A stretch of DNA of 64,000 bases, taken from Gerris lacustris. Its lineage: Eukaryota; Arthropoda; Insecta; Hemiptera; Gerridae. Shown one piece after another: positions 45,992 through 57,159 of the stretch. The translations under genes and the position numbers were made by a program. Each line of letters starts with the position of its first letter. Within the stretch, counting starts at the first letter, position 1. The notes below the pieces were generated by a model that was given only the letters and a program-made list of their open reading frames with translations, ran no database searches and was not told the DNA's origin. The DNA lies in the NCBI GenBank assembly GCA_951217055.1, contig OX578276.1:75197144-75261143 (forward strand). Reading direction: 5' to 3'.

Positions 45992-46660
45992 TAACTAATT
46001 AAGGAATTATAGAAATATATGTAAAGGATTGAATTTTCATATATTGTGTGAAAATATGTAATTGGGGGGAAAAAAAATAAAAAATAAATAAATAAATAAA
46101 AAAATAAAAATAAGAACTGTTTTTTTGTTAAAATATGTAATTAATCTAATCATTGTACTTTGCTCTTTTGTGTTGCCGTTTCATGTCTTCATTTTTATAT
46201 ACATATATAATGATTGTTTGTTGTTGTTTTGGTTATTTTAATTTTATTTTTTGTGTTTTTGTTTTGACTCACAATTTTTTATCAACTAAGCTTAGATTTT
46301 TCAAATTAATTAATGTTAGTCTCTCCCTGGGAGTTTCACAGGGAGGATTCATTCTTTTTAATATTATGTATTTCATAATAAACATTTTCTTTTTTATTGT
46401 GACAAAGTTTTAAACCGCTAGAGATTATGTCCTAGGAATATTACCAGGTATTTATATATACATAATTATGTTTTTATTTTGTTTTTACTGTGTTACATTA
46501 TTTATATTTCAACCACTAAAAGACTGTATTAAATCAAATTTTTTCACCATTGTATTTATATAAAACCAAAAAATATATGTTTTTGAATTTTTAATGTTTT
46601 AGCCTGAGGAAGCCCTTAGTTAGGGCGAAATATAGCTGTTTTTTAAGAAAAGGAGGAGTT
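45701..46660 (+). mobile_element. Penelope-like element, 5'-truncated 3' end
   Basis: It begins inside the GIY-YIG endonuclease coding region, continues through a T-rich 3' UTR and ends after a hairpin CTGAGGA-AGCCCTTAGTTAGGGC-GAAA (46604-46630). AAAAAAAAAGTTTACCC occurs on both sides (45671-45687 and 46831-46847), which may be a target duplication including the 61-A run. Reverse-transcriptase sequence is absent. Confidence 0.65.
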
Positions 46661-46775
46661 TATTCATTGTAACCCTAACCAGACCCCAAGAAAATATATA
46701 ACTATATATAGTTTTCAATCATTTAGCAATTTGAAAAAGGGTTCACCATTAAGAAAAAAGAGAAGAGGAAAAAAA

Positions 46776-46778
<3 letters not shown>

Positions 46779-46839
<61 letters not shown>
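46779..46839. repeat. Run of 61 A
   Basis: An uninterrupted A-homopolymer, probably prone to length error in sequencing, beside the Penelope-like fragment. Confidence 0.9.
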
Positions 46840-46843
<4 letters not shown>

Positions 46844-46918
46844 ACCCGTTTAGGAAGGATGGTATAATATTATGTCATGCATCTACACAATAACAAGATT
46901 AAACTAATTGAATCGAAA

Positions 46919-47831
46919 CAAGGGCGGCTCCAGAGTTGACTTTCAGGGGGGCCATACCAGAGGGGGGTTGGAATACCCCCACTCCGGGCACTCCGAAAAT
47001 TTTAGTAGCAATGAATTAGAAGTAGCCATCAACAAAGTGAAATGTACATTGTATCCATGGTCAACCAAGACCTAGTACCAGTTCTAACCATGATTTACAA
47101 ATATGAATTTAAAACACTAAAAAAGTTAATTATTATTGATATATTTACGTCCAGGAAATAATTACTTAATTTAGTTAAGAGAAAATGTTTACTTTCTAAG
47201 ACATTATTTGCAAAATTTCCTAAAAAAAAATTAAACTACAAAGTCAAGCCACTTATATTTCCTTTGTTGAATCGGAATCGATCAATAACTATTTCATTAT
47301 CAATGACCAAATCTTTGTGGAGATGTAGTAAACACAACCCAGTGAGCCCATCTTCACTCATCCTGGTTCGAAGCCGTATCTTAACTCGACTTAATGACGA
47401 GAATTATTTTTCACTGAGGCGTGCTTATGGGTAGAGTAGTAAGAATTTCAGCAATGAATTGATAATTGTAAACAAGTATTCATTACAGAAATTGATTAAA
47501 TCAATAGGTTTTCTAGGACTTCAGATTTTCCTAGTCCTTAACGTAGAGCCTTTGTAAGAAATCCAAGAAACTTCACTTGCCCTTTAATTTTGCTAACTGG
47601 CACTCTGCATGCATAGTAAATTTTCTTGACCACGGTATGGCTCTGATGTAACTTATAATTTTTTTTTGATAAGTGGAGGAAAATATTATCAAAATATAAA
47701 TACATATAATTAAAATATTTGGAAAATAATACTCGCTATACAATAGACGCTAAACACAAAATTACTGTTGAGTGACTATAAAAAAATCTTGTAATGGAAA
47801 ATAGCCCCCCCCCCCCCTGGAGCAGCCACTG
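46919..47831. mobile_element. hAT element remnant
   Basis: The left end CAAGGGCGGCTCCAGAG and right end CTGGAGCAGCCACTG are diverged inverted repeats of the CAGTGGCGGCTCC type. The flanks AATCGAAA (46911-46918) and AATCAAAA (47832-47839) match 7 of 8. GGGGGGCC and CCCCCCCC runs lie just inside the ends. A - strand hAT transposase fragment lies within. Confidence 0.7.
47259..47430 (-). pseudogene. hAT transposase C-terminal fragment
   Basis: Read on the - strand: RLSEK, a stop, FSSLSRVKIRLRTRMSEDG, then LTGLCLLHLHKDLVIDNEIV. This matches the end of the hAT dimerisation region (SKL...R..M...RL.GL.LL..H). About 55 residues survive with at least one stop. It supports the hAT call for the surrounding element. 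Confidence 0.65.
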
Positions 47832-48113
47832 AATCAAAATAAAAACCACAGGGTCACTCTTTCCTTTTTTTTCCTAGTAGAATACTTATTATTTATTTCA
47901 AAATACTTATTAATTAAATTATTTTCTCTAATAGGTCTAAACATATGGACATGGACGAACAGAAGAAAATGGTTGCCACGCTGACTTCTCACAATACAAA
48001 ACTTTGTTGTAATTATCCATTTTAACAACGGACCACTGTTCATAACTATATGATAGTGTAGTAATAGGGATATAATATTATTATGCGCGATTACAGTATG
48101 CGAGCATATTGCA

Positions 48114-49776
48114 TAAAACTAGTAGTAGAGTGTGTCAGGGCGATCGAAAGAGGTAACCATTTCTCAAGACCAATCTGTGCCCTAATTACTCTTGACATTA
48201 GGAACGCTTTTAACTCGGCGAAGTAGAGTGTGATGCTAGACGCTCTTGAGAAAACATTCAAAGTGCCCTCTTACCTCAGCAAGATGGTTAGGAACTACCT
48301 GAGCGACAGGGTTCTGCTGTATGAGACAAGTAACGGAACAAGGACAAAGGAGGTAACAGGGGGCGCCGCACAAGGGTCTATACTGGGGCCGGATCTATGG
48401 AATGCGTCCTATGATGGTATACTAAAGCTGGAGATGCCCGAAGGAACCCAACTAGTTGGATATGCAGATGACGTAATTATAGTTATCCTGGCAAGAGACG
48501 AGGAGCTAGTGCAGCTAAAACTCAACCAAGCCACGAGGAGAGCCGGTGCCTGGCTAAAAGACCATGGTCTGAGCCTCGCAGCAAGCAAGACTGAAATTGC
48601 AGTCCTGACAAAAAGGAGGATACCAGTAGCACCAGAAATGATGGTTGGGGGTATCCCCATCGCGGTAAAAAAGACAGTGAAATACCTCGGGATGCTCATT
48701 GATAAGAAACTGACCTTCTGGGACCATATTAAAAGCACAGCAGACAAGGCCACAGCAATGACAACAAGGCTTGGCAGACTAATGGCTAACATCGGGGGAC
48801 CAAGACAATCAAGACGGCGACTTCTCATGTCAGTCACTCACTCCATCATGCTTTACGGAGCTGAAGTCTGGTCAGACAGCCTCAAACATGAGAAATATAG
48901 AAAGAAGCTGGCATCAGTACAGAGGATCGGGGCCCTGAGAGTAGCATGTGCTTATCGCACAGTATCAGAAGCAGCCATCCTGGTGATAGCAGGGATCATC
49001 CCTATTGATCTCCTGGCACAAGAAAGAAACTTGCTGAGAAGAAAGGCGAGGACAAGAAAGTAGCCAGGCTAGAGATAAGAACAACAACGATGATGCAGTG
49101 GCAGACTAGATGGAGAGGCAAAACAACAGGGAGGTGGACTGCCAGGATTGTTCACAACCTGACAGAGTGGATGGACAGAAGCCATGGCGAGGTAAACTTC
49201 TATCTGACACAGTTGTTGTCAGGACACGGGCTGTTCCGCGCGTACCTCTACAAAATTGGAAGAGCAGCTAGCCCAAGCTGCATGCACTGTGGGGGGGAGA
49301 AGGATGATTCTTACCATACCTTCTTTACTGCCCTAGCTGGAACGAGGAGAGGCATTGCCTGACAAAGATGGTAGGAGATATAACCCCAGACACCCTTGCG
49401 AAAAAGATGCTGGATAACAAGGAAAGTTGTACAGCAGTAGCCTCCTTCACAGAGAATGTACTGGGACAGAAGAGGGCAGTTGAGGAGCGACTAGAACACC
49501 CTGATTGAACAATCAAGAAAGCTAGAGCAGTTTAGGAAAACCTGAAGAAGAGAAAAGGAAAAGGGATGTTGCCACAAGGGCCACAATAAAAGGCACCGGC
49601 AGGAAGTAATGTGAGAACGGTACCTTGCTGGACTCTGCCTAGGAATAGGGTGGTCTTTTTTTTAGTGGGTCGGAGAGCCAACCCCACACAACCTATGGAG
49701 AGGCTTCTCTTCTCTTAGGGAGTCTGTAGAACAGATTTTTTTTTGCTCACCCTATATATATAAAAAAAAAAAAAAA
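48114..49776 (+). mobile_element. R1-like non-LTR retrotransposon, 5'-truncated
   Basis: The 16-bp sequence ATGCGAGCATATTGCA is directly repeated at 48098-48113 and 49777-49792. The copy ends in an A16 tail preceded by TATATATA. It starts inside the reverse transcriptase region and runs through the C-terminal zinc knuckle and about 260 bp of 3' UTR. The perfect target duplication suggests a fairly young insertion. Confidence 0.85.
48122..49508 (+). pseudogene. R1-clade-like reverse transcriptase, C-terminal half
   Basis: The frame reads CVRAIERGNHFSRPICALIT, LDIRNAFNSAK, a TAG stop, then VMLDALEKTF and GGAAQGSILGPDLWN. The catalytic YADD is at 48461-48472. KTVKYLGMLIDKKLTFWDHI (RT motif 7 region) and the thumb follow. 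The long frame stops at 49063 after a frameshift; the C-terminus resumes at 49090 (WTARIVHNLTEWMDRSHGEV). It has a C-x2-C zinc knuckle at CMHCGGEKDDSYHTFF, and after a further shift CPSWNEERH runs to TGA 49506-49508. The stop falls where the family has Trp. The endonuclease domain and ORF1 are absent. The closest family from memory is R1/TRAS-like, by the 'SA[W]..IM.AL' and 'HTFF.C..W' layout. Confidence 0.85.
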
Positions 49777-50245
49777 ATGCGAGCATATTGCAATAAATAG
49801 GGGAGACCGGGGCTGGTTGTTACACTTTCTATTATTTATTTGGCCATGCCATAAGTTTTATGAAAGTAATTTAACATTAGTTCTTTAAAACCAACTCTTG
49901 GCTACCTCAATTATTTTTTTCGGCTCTTAATATTCACTTCTCTTGTCGCAGGGACTTATAATCTGAGATAACTTAAATTGTAACAACCTACCCCGCTATG
50001 GGGGGGTAGGTTGTTACAGGTATTGGGACAAGTAATAAGAAAAATAGGTAAGGACCCAAAAAATAATAAAATGTAAGTAAAAGTTGATAAATAAAGACTT
50101 CAAATTTGTTTATTTATGGTTTTGAATTAAATATAAATAGAGAAAAAAGCAAACTATTTTTAAAAGTTAATCAAATTATTACTATTTTACTAAAAATAAA
50201 ATTAATAAAGAAAAAAAGTTTAGCAAATAAGTGAATATTAAACAG

Positions 50246-50323
50246 TTTGCTTTAATTTACTTGTAATTAATTTTATACTACTATATAGTAGTATAAAATT
50301 AATTACAAGAAAATTAAAGCAAA
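50246..50323. repeat. 78-bp near-perfect palindrome
   Basis: Two 39-bp arms meet with no loop at TACTAT|ATAGTA. The outer ends are TTTGCTTTAATTT and AAATTAAAGCAAA. Only one position in 39 is mismatched. No coding content. Confidence 0.9.
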
Positions 50324-51079
50324 TATAAGCAACATTAAGCTTCTTATTTATAGAAATAAGAAAATTATACCCGTTTGGCGATAAAAATTAATATTTTTTT
50401 CTGGTAATTTTGTTCATTATAAAGGTACGTTTTCCAAGACTCGACTCCAGCGATAGTCGCTGAGTACTCCTCTTCTGAGTTTACGTGTAACTGTTTTCCT
50501 AGGCAAGCGACTCTAACAATAGTCGCTAGAGACGCTAGCGTCGATCGCTGAGCGATTGCAGCCGTCTCCTCCAGGAGCAGTCATAATCGCAGTCGCTGGC
50601 AACCCTAGCAACGCAGTGCTAGAGAAACCAGACTGTGGCGGTCAAACTGAGAGGATAAATTAAAATAAACGAACCAATTCAAAGTTAAAAATTACTTGAA
50701 TAAATTAGTATTATAAAAACTATATCATAATATAATTTAATTTAATTGATATAATCTAATGTAATATCATATTTAAATTTAATTAATAATATATTATGTA
50801 AAATAAATATATATAATATAAATATACATAATATAAATATATATAATAGAAATATATATAATAGAAATATATTAATTATTAAATTACTCAAATGGAACCA
50901 AAAAAAAACCAGAATATTTATTGTTTCATTTAAATAGATATTTCACTTGCCTTTATTCGATATGAATCCAGCAGAATTATAAATTTAAAGAAAACCACGA
51001 GAAGTGAGAATTGTTTCTCGCCGTTTAGAACAATGCGTATTCTGGCTTGCTTGCTTGTAGTGGTAGAATATCCGTAGGG

Positions 51080-51300
51080 AAAGGACAATTACTCGCGCTA
51101 AAACACCCTCGATTTCATTGGTCCCCGCCCTTTATTTCCCGCCGGTTTCTTCAAATGAAAGAAATGCCCGCTCTACAGAAGTGGGAGAAGAAGGTTGTAA
51201 CTACTCGCGCTAAAAATCAAAAATTTTCATTGGTTCCCGCTGTTTTTTGCCCGCCGTTTTCTTCATAATTTTAAAAGGGCGGATAAAGACAATCTTGCCG
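51080..51300 (+). promoter_or_regulatory. Duplicated CCAAT/E2F-like promoter module of the Harbinger element
   Basis: Two copies (about 51086-51156 and 51196-51267) share ACTCGCGCTAAAA, TTTCATTGGT (CCAAT box, inverted) and a TTTCCCGCC / TTTTGCCCGCC sequence resembling E2F sites, and TTTCTTCA. They precede the MADF start codon by 100-270 bp. The promoter role is inferred from position and motifs. Confidence 0.4.
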
Positions 51301-51355
51301 CGAAAGAAAAAACAGTGCCACTTCTGCTTTTGTGGTGATTTATTATTTATTGAAC

Positions 51356-51521
51356 ATGTCGTCTTCCAATAAGCTGTATTTTTCCTCTGAGAAAGATGAA
51401 AAGCTCATCGAATCAGTGTGGAAACATAGAGCTATTTTCGATTTACAGCATTCGATGTACCGAGATACACGAGTTAAGGACAGTATTTGAAAAGAGGTTG
51501 CAGAGTGTGTGGAAAGATCAG
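51356..51521 (+). pseudogene. MADF-domain protein, first exon
   Basis: ATG 51356 opens MSSSNKLYFSSEKDEKLIES, VWKHRAIFDLQHSMYRD, then TRVKDSI, a TGA stop and KEVAECVERSG, then a consensus donor G|GTAAGT. This is the start of a MADF (Myb/SANT-like) domain: acidic LI..V..H..++D, Y+D, then a position where the family has Trp followed by KEVA. The stop therefore replaces the conserved Trp. Later exons are deleted. Confidence 0.7.
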
Positions 51522-51621
51522 GTAAGTTTAATAGTAAATAACCAATAGTTCATGTTAATTTTATAATAACAGTTTATATAATATTATCATAGTTATAAAA
51601 GTAGTTTTTATTATACAGTTT

Positions 51622-51813
51622 TTAAAACATCGGTTTAAAAACGTCTTGCTCCAAATGATTTTTAATCAGTTGCACGAAACCACCCTCCTCGTTTCTTGTT
51701 TTAAAAATTTGATGTGCTCCTTTTCGAGAAGAACTCATAATTTCCTCGGCAATAATATCATCATCTTCTTCTTCCAATAGTAAATATGTAATTCGTTTTT
51801 TATTAAAAGTCAT
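51622..51813 (-). pseudogene. Harbinger transposase N-terminus
   Basis: On the - strand ATG 51813 opens MTFNKKRITYLLLEEEDDD, IIAEEIMSSSRKGAHQIF, then EEGGFVQLIKNHLEQDVFKP and a stop. The acidic start followed by +..H.I+..R...G.F..L+..L..+ ..+F matches the N-terminal helix region of Harbinger transposases. No catalytic residues remain because of the internal deletion. Confidence 0.65.
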
Positions 51814-52518
51814 AATTAAATTAAAAACTACCGTGTTCGCATCTATGCTAGTTACCTACTGATAAGTTGCAATAGTCGCTGGAGACGCGTGTAGGAAAAC
51901 ACCTATTATTATAATTTTGTGCCAGCGACTATCGCTGGAGTCGCGTCTTGGAAAACTTACCTTAAGAGTGTTACAGGGTAAGTTAAGTTAAGTTAAGTCA
52001 GTGTAACAACTTACCCCGTAACAACCAGCCCCGTGCTGCCATTTTGGACGCAATCATCTAATAATTTGTGATAATTAAGCTCAATGAACATTGTTTTCAA
52101 TCTAATATTTACTAAAGCTACATTAAAACAATTGAAGACTGCAGAACAAATTTTGTAGCACCGGCTTTTTATACTTTTAGGGGTTTAAAACATAAATCAG
52201 TGCATATCTGTAGAATGAAGGGACCTGTCCTCAAGCTGATAACTGAAGAACTAAGGTTTCTTGTCCTTGACAGACTGAGATATGCATTGTAGACCTCTCC
52301 ACCTCAGTTAAAATTAAATTCAGCTTGTAACAACCTACCTCATGTAACAACCAGCCCCGGTCTCTCCTACTGAATATTAAGGAATTTAAATCATGACAAA
52401 TGTCATAGTTGAAAATAAGTGGAAGAGGGTAGTGTTGGGATACTTGGTACAACCCCCTGTACGTACCCTTCCTAGATGAACCTTTATGACTACACACCTT
52501 AATCACCTACAGTAGCTT

Positions 52519-52756
52519 TTAACCCATTCAATGCAGATGGCTCCACTGTGGATCCATGCCGTGCTAACGCACCTGGATCCACAGTGGATCCAAGCCCTCC
52601 CTTTCAGCCCTCTGTACCTCTATTCTCCGTGCCTCGAGTAGAACCATCTTGCAAGGCTCCGTCAGGCCCTCTTATCAATTAACTCTTAAAATTGTGTAAA
52701 TTTTATTCAGTCATTAAGGTAGGTTCATAAATTGGATTACGCATTGAATGGGTTAA
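52519..52756. mobile_element. piggyBac-type MITE
   Basis: TTAACCCATTCAATGCAGAT (left) and GCATTGAATGGGTTAA (right) are inverted, with TTAA at both edges (52519-52522, 52753-52756). Near the left end CCACTGTGGATCCATG and CTGGATCCACAGTGGATCC form overlapping hairpins, like the subterminal hairpin in the 18979 piggyBac element. 238 bp, non-coding. Confidence 0.8.
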
Positions 52757-52852
52757 ACTATGTAATTTTATAAATGTATCACTTCACTACACAACAATTT
52801 CTGCTTGTATTAGATTAAAATTTTACATGCATGTTTCAATAGTACATTAGAT

Positions 52853-52932
52853 CAGTGGTTCTTAACCTTTTGGTATCCACCTACCTTTTGAGGCCCCCTG
52901 GGGGGTCGCGGCCCCCCGGTTAAGAACCACTG
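52853..52932. mobile_element. 80-bp hAT-type MITE
   Basis: CAGTGGTTCTTAACC and GGTTAAGAACCACTG are perfect TIRs with the exact 8-bp duplication CATTAGAT on each side (52845-52852, 52933-52940). The centre is GC-rich and also folds (GGCCCCC / GGGGGTCGCGGCC). Confidence 0.9.
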
Positions 52933-53399
52933 CATTAGATGATTTAAGTGAAGTTCTATTAAAATCGATAAGTTAGATCGTAAGATATTGGTGAAAACAC
53001 TATTTTCTCTATTTTAAACGCATAGGTCTGCTTTAATAGTTTTATCAATCTTTAACACTTAATGAGGGTGATGATAAAATTGTACTTGAAAAAAATGGCA
53101 TTACACAAATGAAGGAAAACAAAAAGCAAAGAATAACTATAACTAAAACCTCATTTCCTTTTTTTAATTATATATAATTTTGTACAATATAAAATATACA
53201 GTATAGCAAATGATTGGTGACTTTCTAAATTGAAATAATTTGAAAAGAAGATGAAACAAAGGACATAACAAGACCCCTATAGGTCAAACATTTTACAACT
53301 TTCAGATGAAAAGAAAATTGAGTCTATTTTACAAGACAATTTTTTATGGATATTTAACTACAAGATTAATAGGACTTTGTTGCAACAAGTATAACAAAT

Positions 53400-56300
53400 T
53401 TAAGCCTTGGCTGCTAGACTTTGGAGGTCAGTCAAACACTTCTTAAGACTGTCCTTTTCTTGTTGAGGGGTAATTGATTTAAGAACATTTTCAACAACCC
53501 AGTTAACCATGTGCTTATGGGCAATCATCTTATCGATGCGTTCCTTTTCAGACTGGAAATCAAGTCGTTTCTTCACCTAAAAAAAATATATAAAATATAT
53601 TCATTACTCCAAAAAAAAACCTTCAAACTATTAACATCTGTACAACAACTTGACTTCTATAATATAGTAATAAGAACCCCAGACTAAAAATTCATTAATT
53701 GTTTTAAGAAGGTGAATTAAGATCCTCTTGATTTCCTCTGTATAGAAGTTAGAGTCAGGTGATGAGAACTATATATTATAATCCAAATATCACAGACCAA
53801 CGACTCATTTGAAGTGAGAAGAAAAAGTATGGTAACAGTATATACACACTCAGCTAAAGTTTCAATTCTAAACATAGCTGATTGGCTAGGGCTAAGGTTG
53901 CTCCTTAAAAAGAGAGATGTATAGATTCTTAATGATATTGCTAACACACATTCTATTGTGAAACATGGGGATCTGGCTAGTTGAATAAAATTGTAAACCA
54001 GGCTACAAATTATATCAGGTAAGAAGACCTATTAATCTGTTCCACTACATTAACTCAATCATGGTTCTTCTTGTTTCCTTATCTCTCCAGCACAAATGAT
54101 GGTTAGTTGTGGTTAAAAACATGCCTCCAATTATTTGTTTTGCTTCCATAAGGTAAGAAGGTGAGATGAATTCTTACATCTCAAGCTGGCTCAAAACTCA
54201 ACACGAGAGTGTGGAGTGTGTTCACAATCTACAGGCATTCCTCATGTCTTGCCTCTCCCATCGGAGTCACTATTTCTGACCCGAGTCAAAGGCCCCCTAA
54301 TTTTCAAATCAGACCCCCTCCATACCACTTCACATCTGAAATGCGAAGGGTGATAATGTGGAGGGTACCTTTTGTTCTTGAGCATATTTGCCGAGAATAA
54401 CAGAGAATGAGGAGCCTGCTTCACATCAGTGATGAATATATTTAGATAAATTAAAAATTATTAGTAAATAGAAGGGGTGATTGACTTACTTCATTGTAAA
54501 CTTGCATGGCACGTTCTCTATAAGCAGCTTCTAATTGCATTGCAACATTTTCACGCTTGGCAGTCATAAGCAATTTCTGTCCATCGGCATTCCATTGAGC
54601 CTTTTCTTCATCTTTAATGGCATCTTCCAAATATTTGAGTTCATTGGTTCTCCCTTCTTTGATTTCTGCTTCCTCTTTCTAAATATTAAAATCAGAGATA
54701 TTTAACCTGTCCAACTTTCTCCTATAATAATAGGCCTAGTAAAAGATTACTTATTTCAGAAAAATAAATGGTTCTGGAAGTTGATAATAAAACTTACAAA
54801 ATTGACAATTTTTTTTATGGATACATTTTGCAGTTTTGTAAATTTTTACGGTCTTATGTATAATAAACTGGGTCTAACAAATTTATCATTACATGGATTA
54901 AATTTTATACCTAATCTATTAGTTCATTAATCTCGATATCATGTAAATAATAAGTAATCAATGAATACTGGGATATTCTTAACTTTATGCTTAATTGATT
55001 ATATTCCCGATTAAGTAAAAAACTGATTTAAAAAAAAAGAATTCATAGTAGAATTACATCCTATAGGAGATAACTTAATAAAAAAAATGTATTCTACTGT
55101 GGAAAATGTAGATTTCTATTAATTAAATTTTGCTTTTGTTTGCTAAAACATCATGTCAAAAATAGAGACCTATTTAACTTATTTAACAGCAAAACAAATA
55201 ATTTTTTCCCTATATTTGGATTTATTATAAATAGGTTTGTAATACTCACATCGACTTCCTTATCAAGGAAAGATGCAATTTGTTGGCCAAATTTTTTGTT
55301 GGCAAAGTAAACAATGATGAAAAATGAGAATACATAGTAGAAGTCATGTTCAATAACCCAAATTTCTTTGCTTAAAAAGTAAGTGGTCAAACCACCACCT
55401 AAGACATAAGGTCCTAAAACAGAAAATCACAAGATATTAGTCAAGTATTTAGAGCAGAATGCATTTAAAAATAAGAATACATAGCCACTTCCTTACACTG
55501 GTTGTGAATGCCAACTGTAAGGATTAGCGACACAATCAATAACCCTATGTTGTCCATTACATATATAGTTTATGAGCCCTTCTGCAGACCTAGGCCCTAT
55601 ACGGGCTGTTCTGCCACAGAGTTAGTTAGTCCCCTTCTTACATATGGATCGGGGGTTGCCTGCTGAAAAGCTAGGAGCGGCCAGTTAACAGGTACAGGGT
55701 GAAAACTAGCCAATACACTATAACTTTAAAAAAAGTGAACAAATATTCCAACAAATAAAGTTGGTAAATCTAGGCAATAGCCCGGGGCCCCCTTCTCACT
55801 CCAACGTATTTTTTGACAAAGGGATATCAACTCTCCTATGAACTAACCATACATATATAATTATTATATACGAATGGAAGGGAGGAATTGATATATTGAA
55901 GCCAACTGTACGACTTCAATTACACGGAAGGGGTGCACTATTGCCGAGTTTAGCCCAATAGTTAAATAGTATCGATGCACACATGTTCTTTAAGTATTAT
56001 AATGCCAGGTGAGCGTGACCACCAACTATAATATAATAATACAAGTTCATTTATCCAGAACTATATATAAACCACATAAGATTAATACAATTCAGTTCTA
56101 TAATAAAAAGTCCACTTAATTTGAAACTTTAATCAAATTTAAACCCTGCTCAAAAAAGAACAACTTGATTACATAAATAATTCTTGGAAAATAGAATAAA
56201 ACTTCGATTACCAACGCAATTTTTTTATTAATTTATAGCTACAATTTATTAATTAATAAAATGATATTAAATGAGAAACAGAAGGTTACCTGTAACACCG

Positions 56301-56604
56301 GTTTTCTTGTAGAAAAAATCAAACCATTCCTCTGGAATAGTACCATATCTGACTTTTCCAGGAAGTTCTGGTCGTACAGGCCTCGGGAAGTTTTTCAAAT
56401 CCCTTTCAGGTCCTTCTGTGGCATAATTCTTTATTCCTGTGATGGCTGGAGTAACCTTTTTGAGGTCGAGAGCTAAATTAAAGTAAAAACCAACATTGAT
56501 AAAATCCGATATCACCAAAGTCGTAAACCAAATGCTAATTCAATTATCCTACATTCAAATACTTGTAACACTTTACCTTTACGAAGAGCAAGTCTAGACA
56601 ACAT
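53400..56604 (-). CDS. ATPsynB: ATP synthase F0 subunit b, mitochondrial, 5 exons
   Basis: Subunit b forms the peripheral stalk that holds the F1 head against the membrane rotor of the inner-membrane ATP synthase. Exons on the - strand are 56604-56577, 56472-56290, 55413-55250, 54678-54490 and 53576-53400. All junctions are GT-AG and phases match, giving 246 aa (human about 256). The order of parts is: a basic, acid-free N-terminus MLSRLALRK as expected for a mitochondrial presequence; a processed region with [15 protein letters not shown]; the membrane hairpin in exon 3 ([16 protein letters not shown] and [12 protein letters not shown]); then a long charged helix ([40 protein letters not shown]). 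The C-terminus is [20 protein letters not shown] to SLAAKA. Nothing appears broken. Intron 2 holds interspersed-repeat fragments. Confidence 0.95.
55560..55890. repeat. Interspersed repeat fragments in ATPsynB intron 2
   Basis: GAGCCCTTCTGCAGACCTAG through GTTCTGCCACAGAGTTA has a diverged copy at 62833-62890. TTTTGACAAAGGGATATCAA at 55811 matches the MITE-family block seen at 6958 and (inverted) 31795. Ends are not resolved. Confidence 0.45.
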
Positions 56605-57159
56605 TCTAAATAAATTTAATTAGAAGAAATGAGGATTAAAAAGTAACTATTATTTTCCTGAAAAATCGGAGACGGGGAACGGGATGGGGAGGCTTTTTAT
56701 AACCTTAACTTTTTCAGTTGTCAGCTGATATCTGATATATTTACGGAAATTAAGTTAGTTCCTTTATTTAAATAGCAAAATAAAATTTAAAAAAATACAT
56801 TTTTAAATATAAATATTTGTAAAATCATTAGAACTATAATTATTTAAATCAGTTTGTATCAATTATTTACTCAAAGGCGTTGAATAGTTAGCGGGAAATT
56901 CAAATTTAAAATCTGAGTCATATGACAAATAAGTTTAGATAAGTATTTAGTTTTACTATACTAAAAGCACAGTTTTACATTTTTTGATGTAATTGAGAAG
57001 TTTTAGGAGTTTAATGTGTTTTTAAAGTTTATGATTTATAATGATTAGGTCTCTGTGATATTAAAAAAAATGTTTCAACTATCTCGAACAAAACTTTCTC
57101 ATATTCATAGTGAGGCTTAATTTAAATAAAATATAATTTAATCAATTTATTTTAAATGC

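Larger units (their letters stand above)
50423..51962. mobile_element. PIF/Harbinger deletion derivative, 1.54 kb
   Basis: The left end AGGTACGTTTTCCAAGAC and right end GTCTTGGAAAACTTACCT start about 40-bp imperfect TIRs. They are flanked by TAA (50420-50422, 51963-51965). Subterminal AGTCGCT/AGCGACT motifs are repeated many times. It retains two convergent first exons: the MADF partner on + (51356) and the transposase N-terminus on - (51813). The later exons of both genes were lost in one internal deletion. Confidence 0.85.
49800..52367. mobile_element. TIR element with GGCTGGTTGTTAC ends
   Basis: GGGGAGACCGGGGCTGGTTG (left) and CAACCAGCCCCGGTCTCTCC (right) are inverted. Related GTAACAACCTACCCC motifs recur inside at 49979 and about 50002 (as a hairpin), near 52013 and near 52327. 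No coding sequence of its own was recognised, and the class and target duplication are unresolved. A palindrome (50246) and a Harbinger-derived element (50423) lie inside it. Confidence 0.65.

Noticed and set aside
46670..46690. CCCTAACC motif as a telomeric repeat
   Set aside because: Only a single unit; insect telomeres would show CCTAA arrays.
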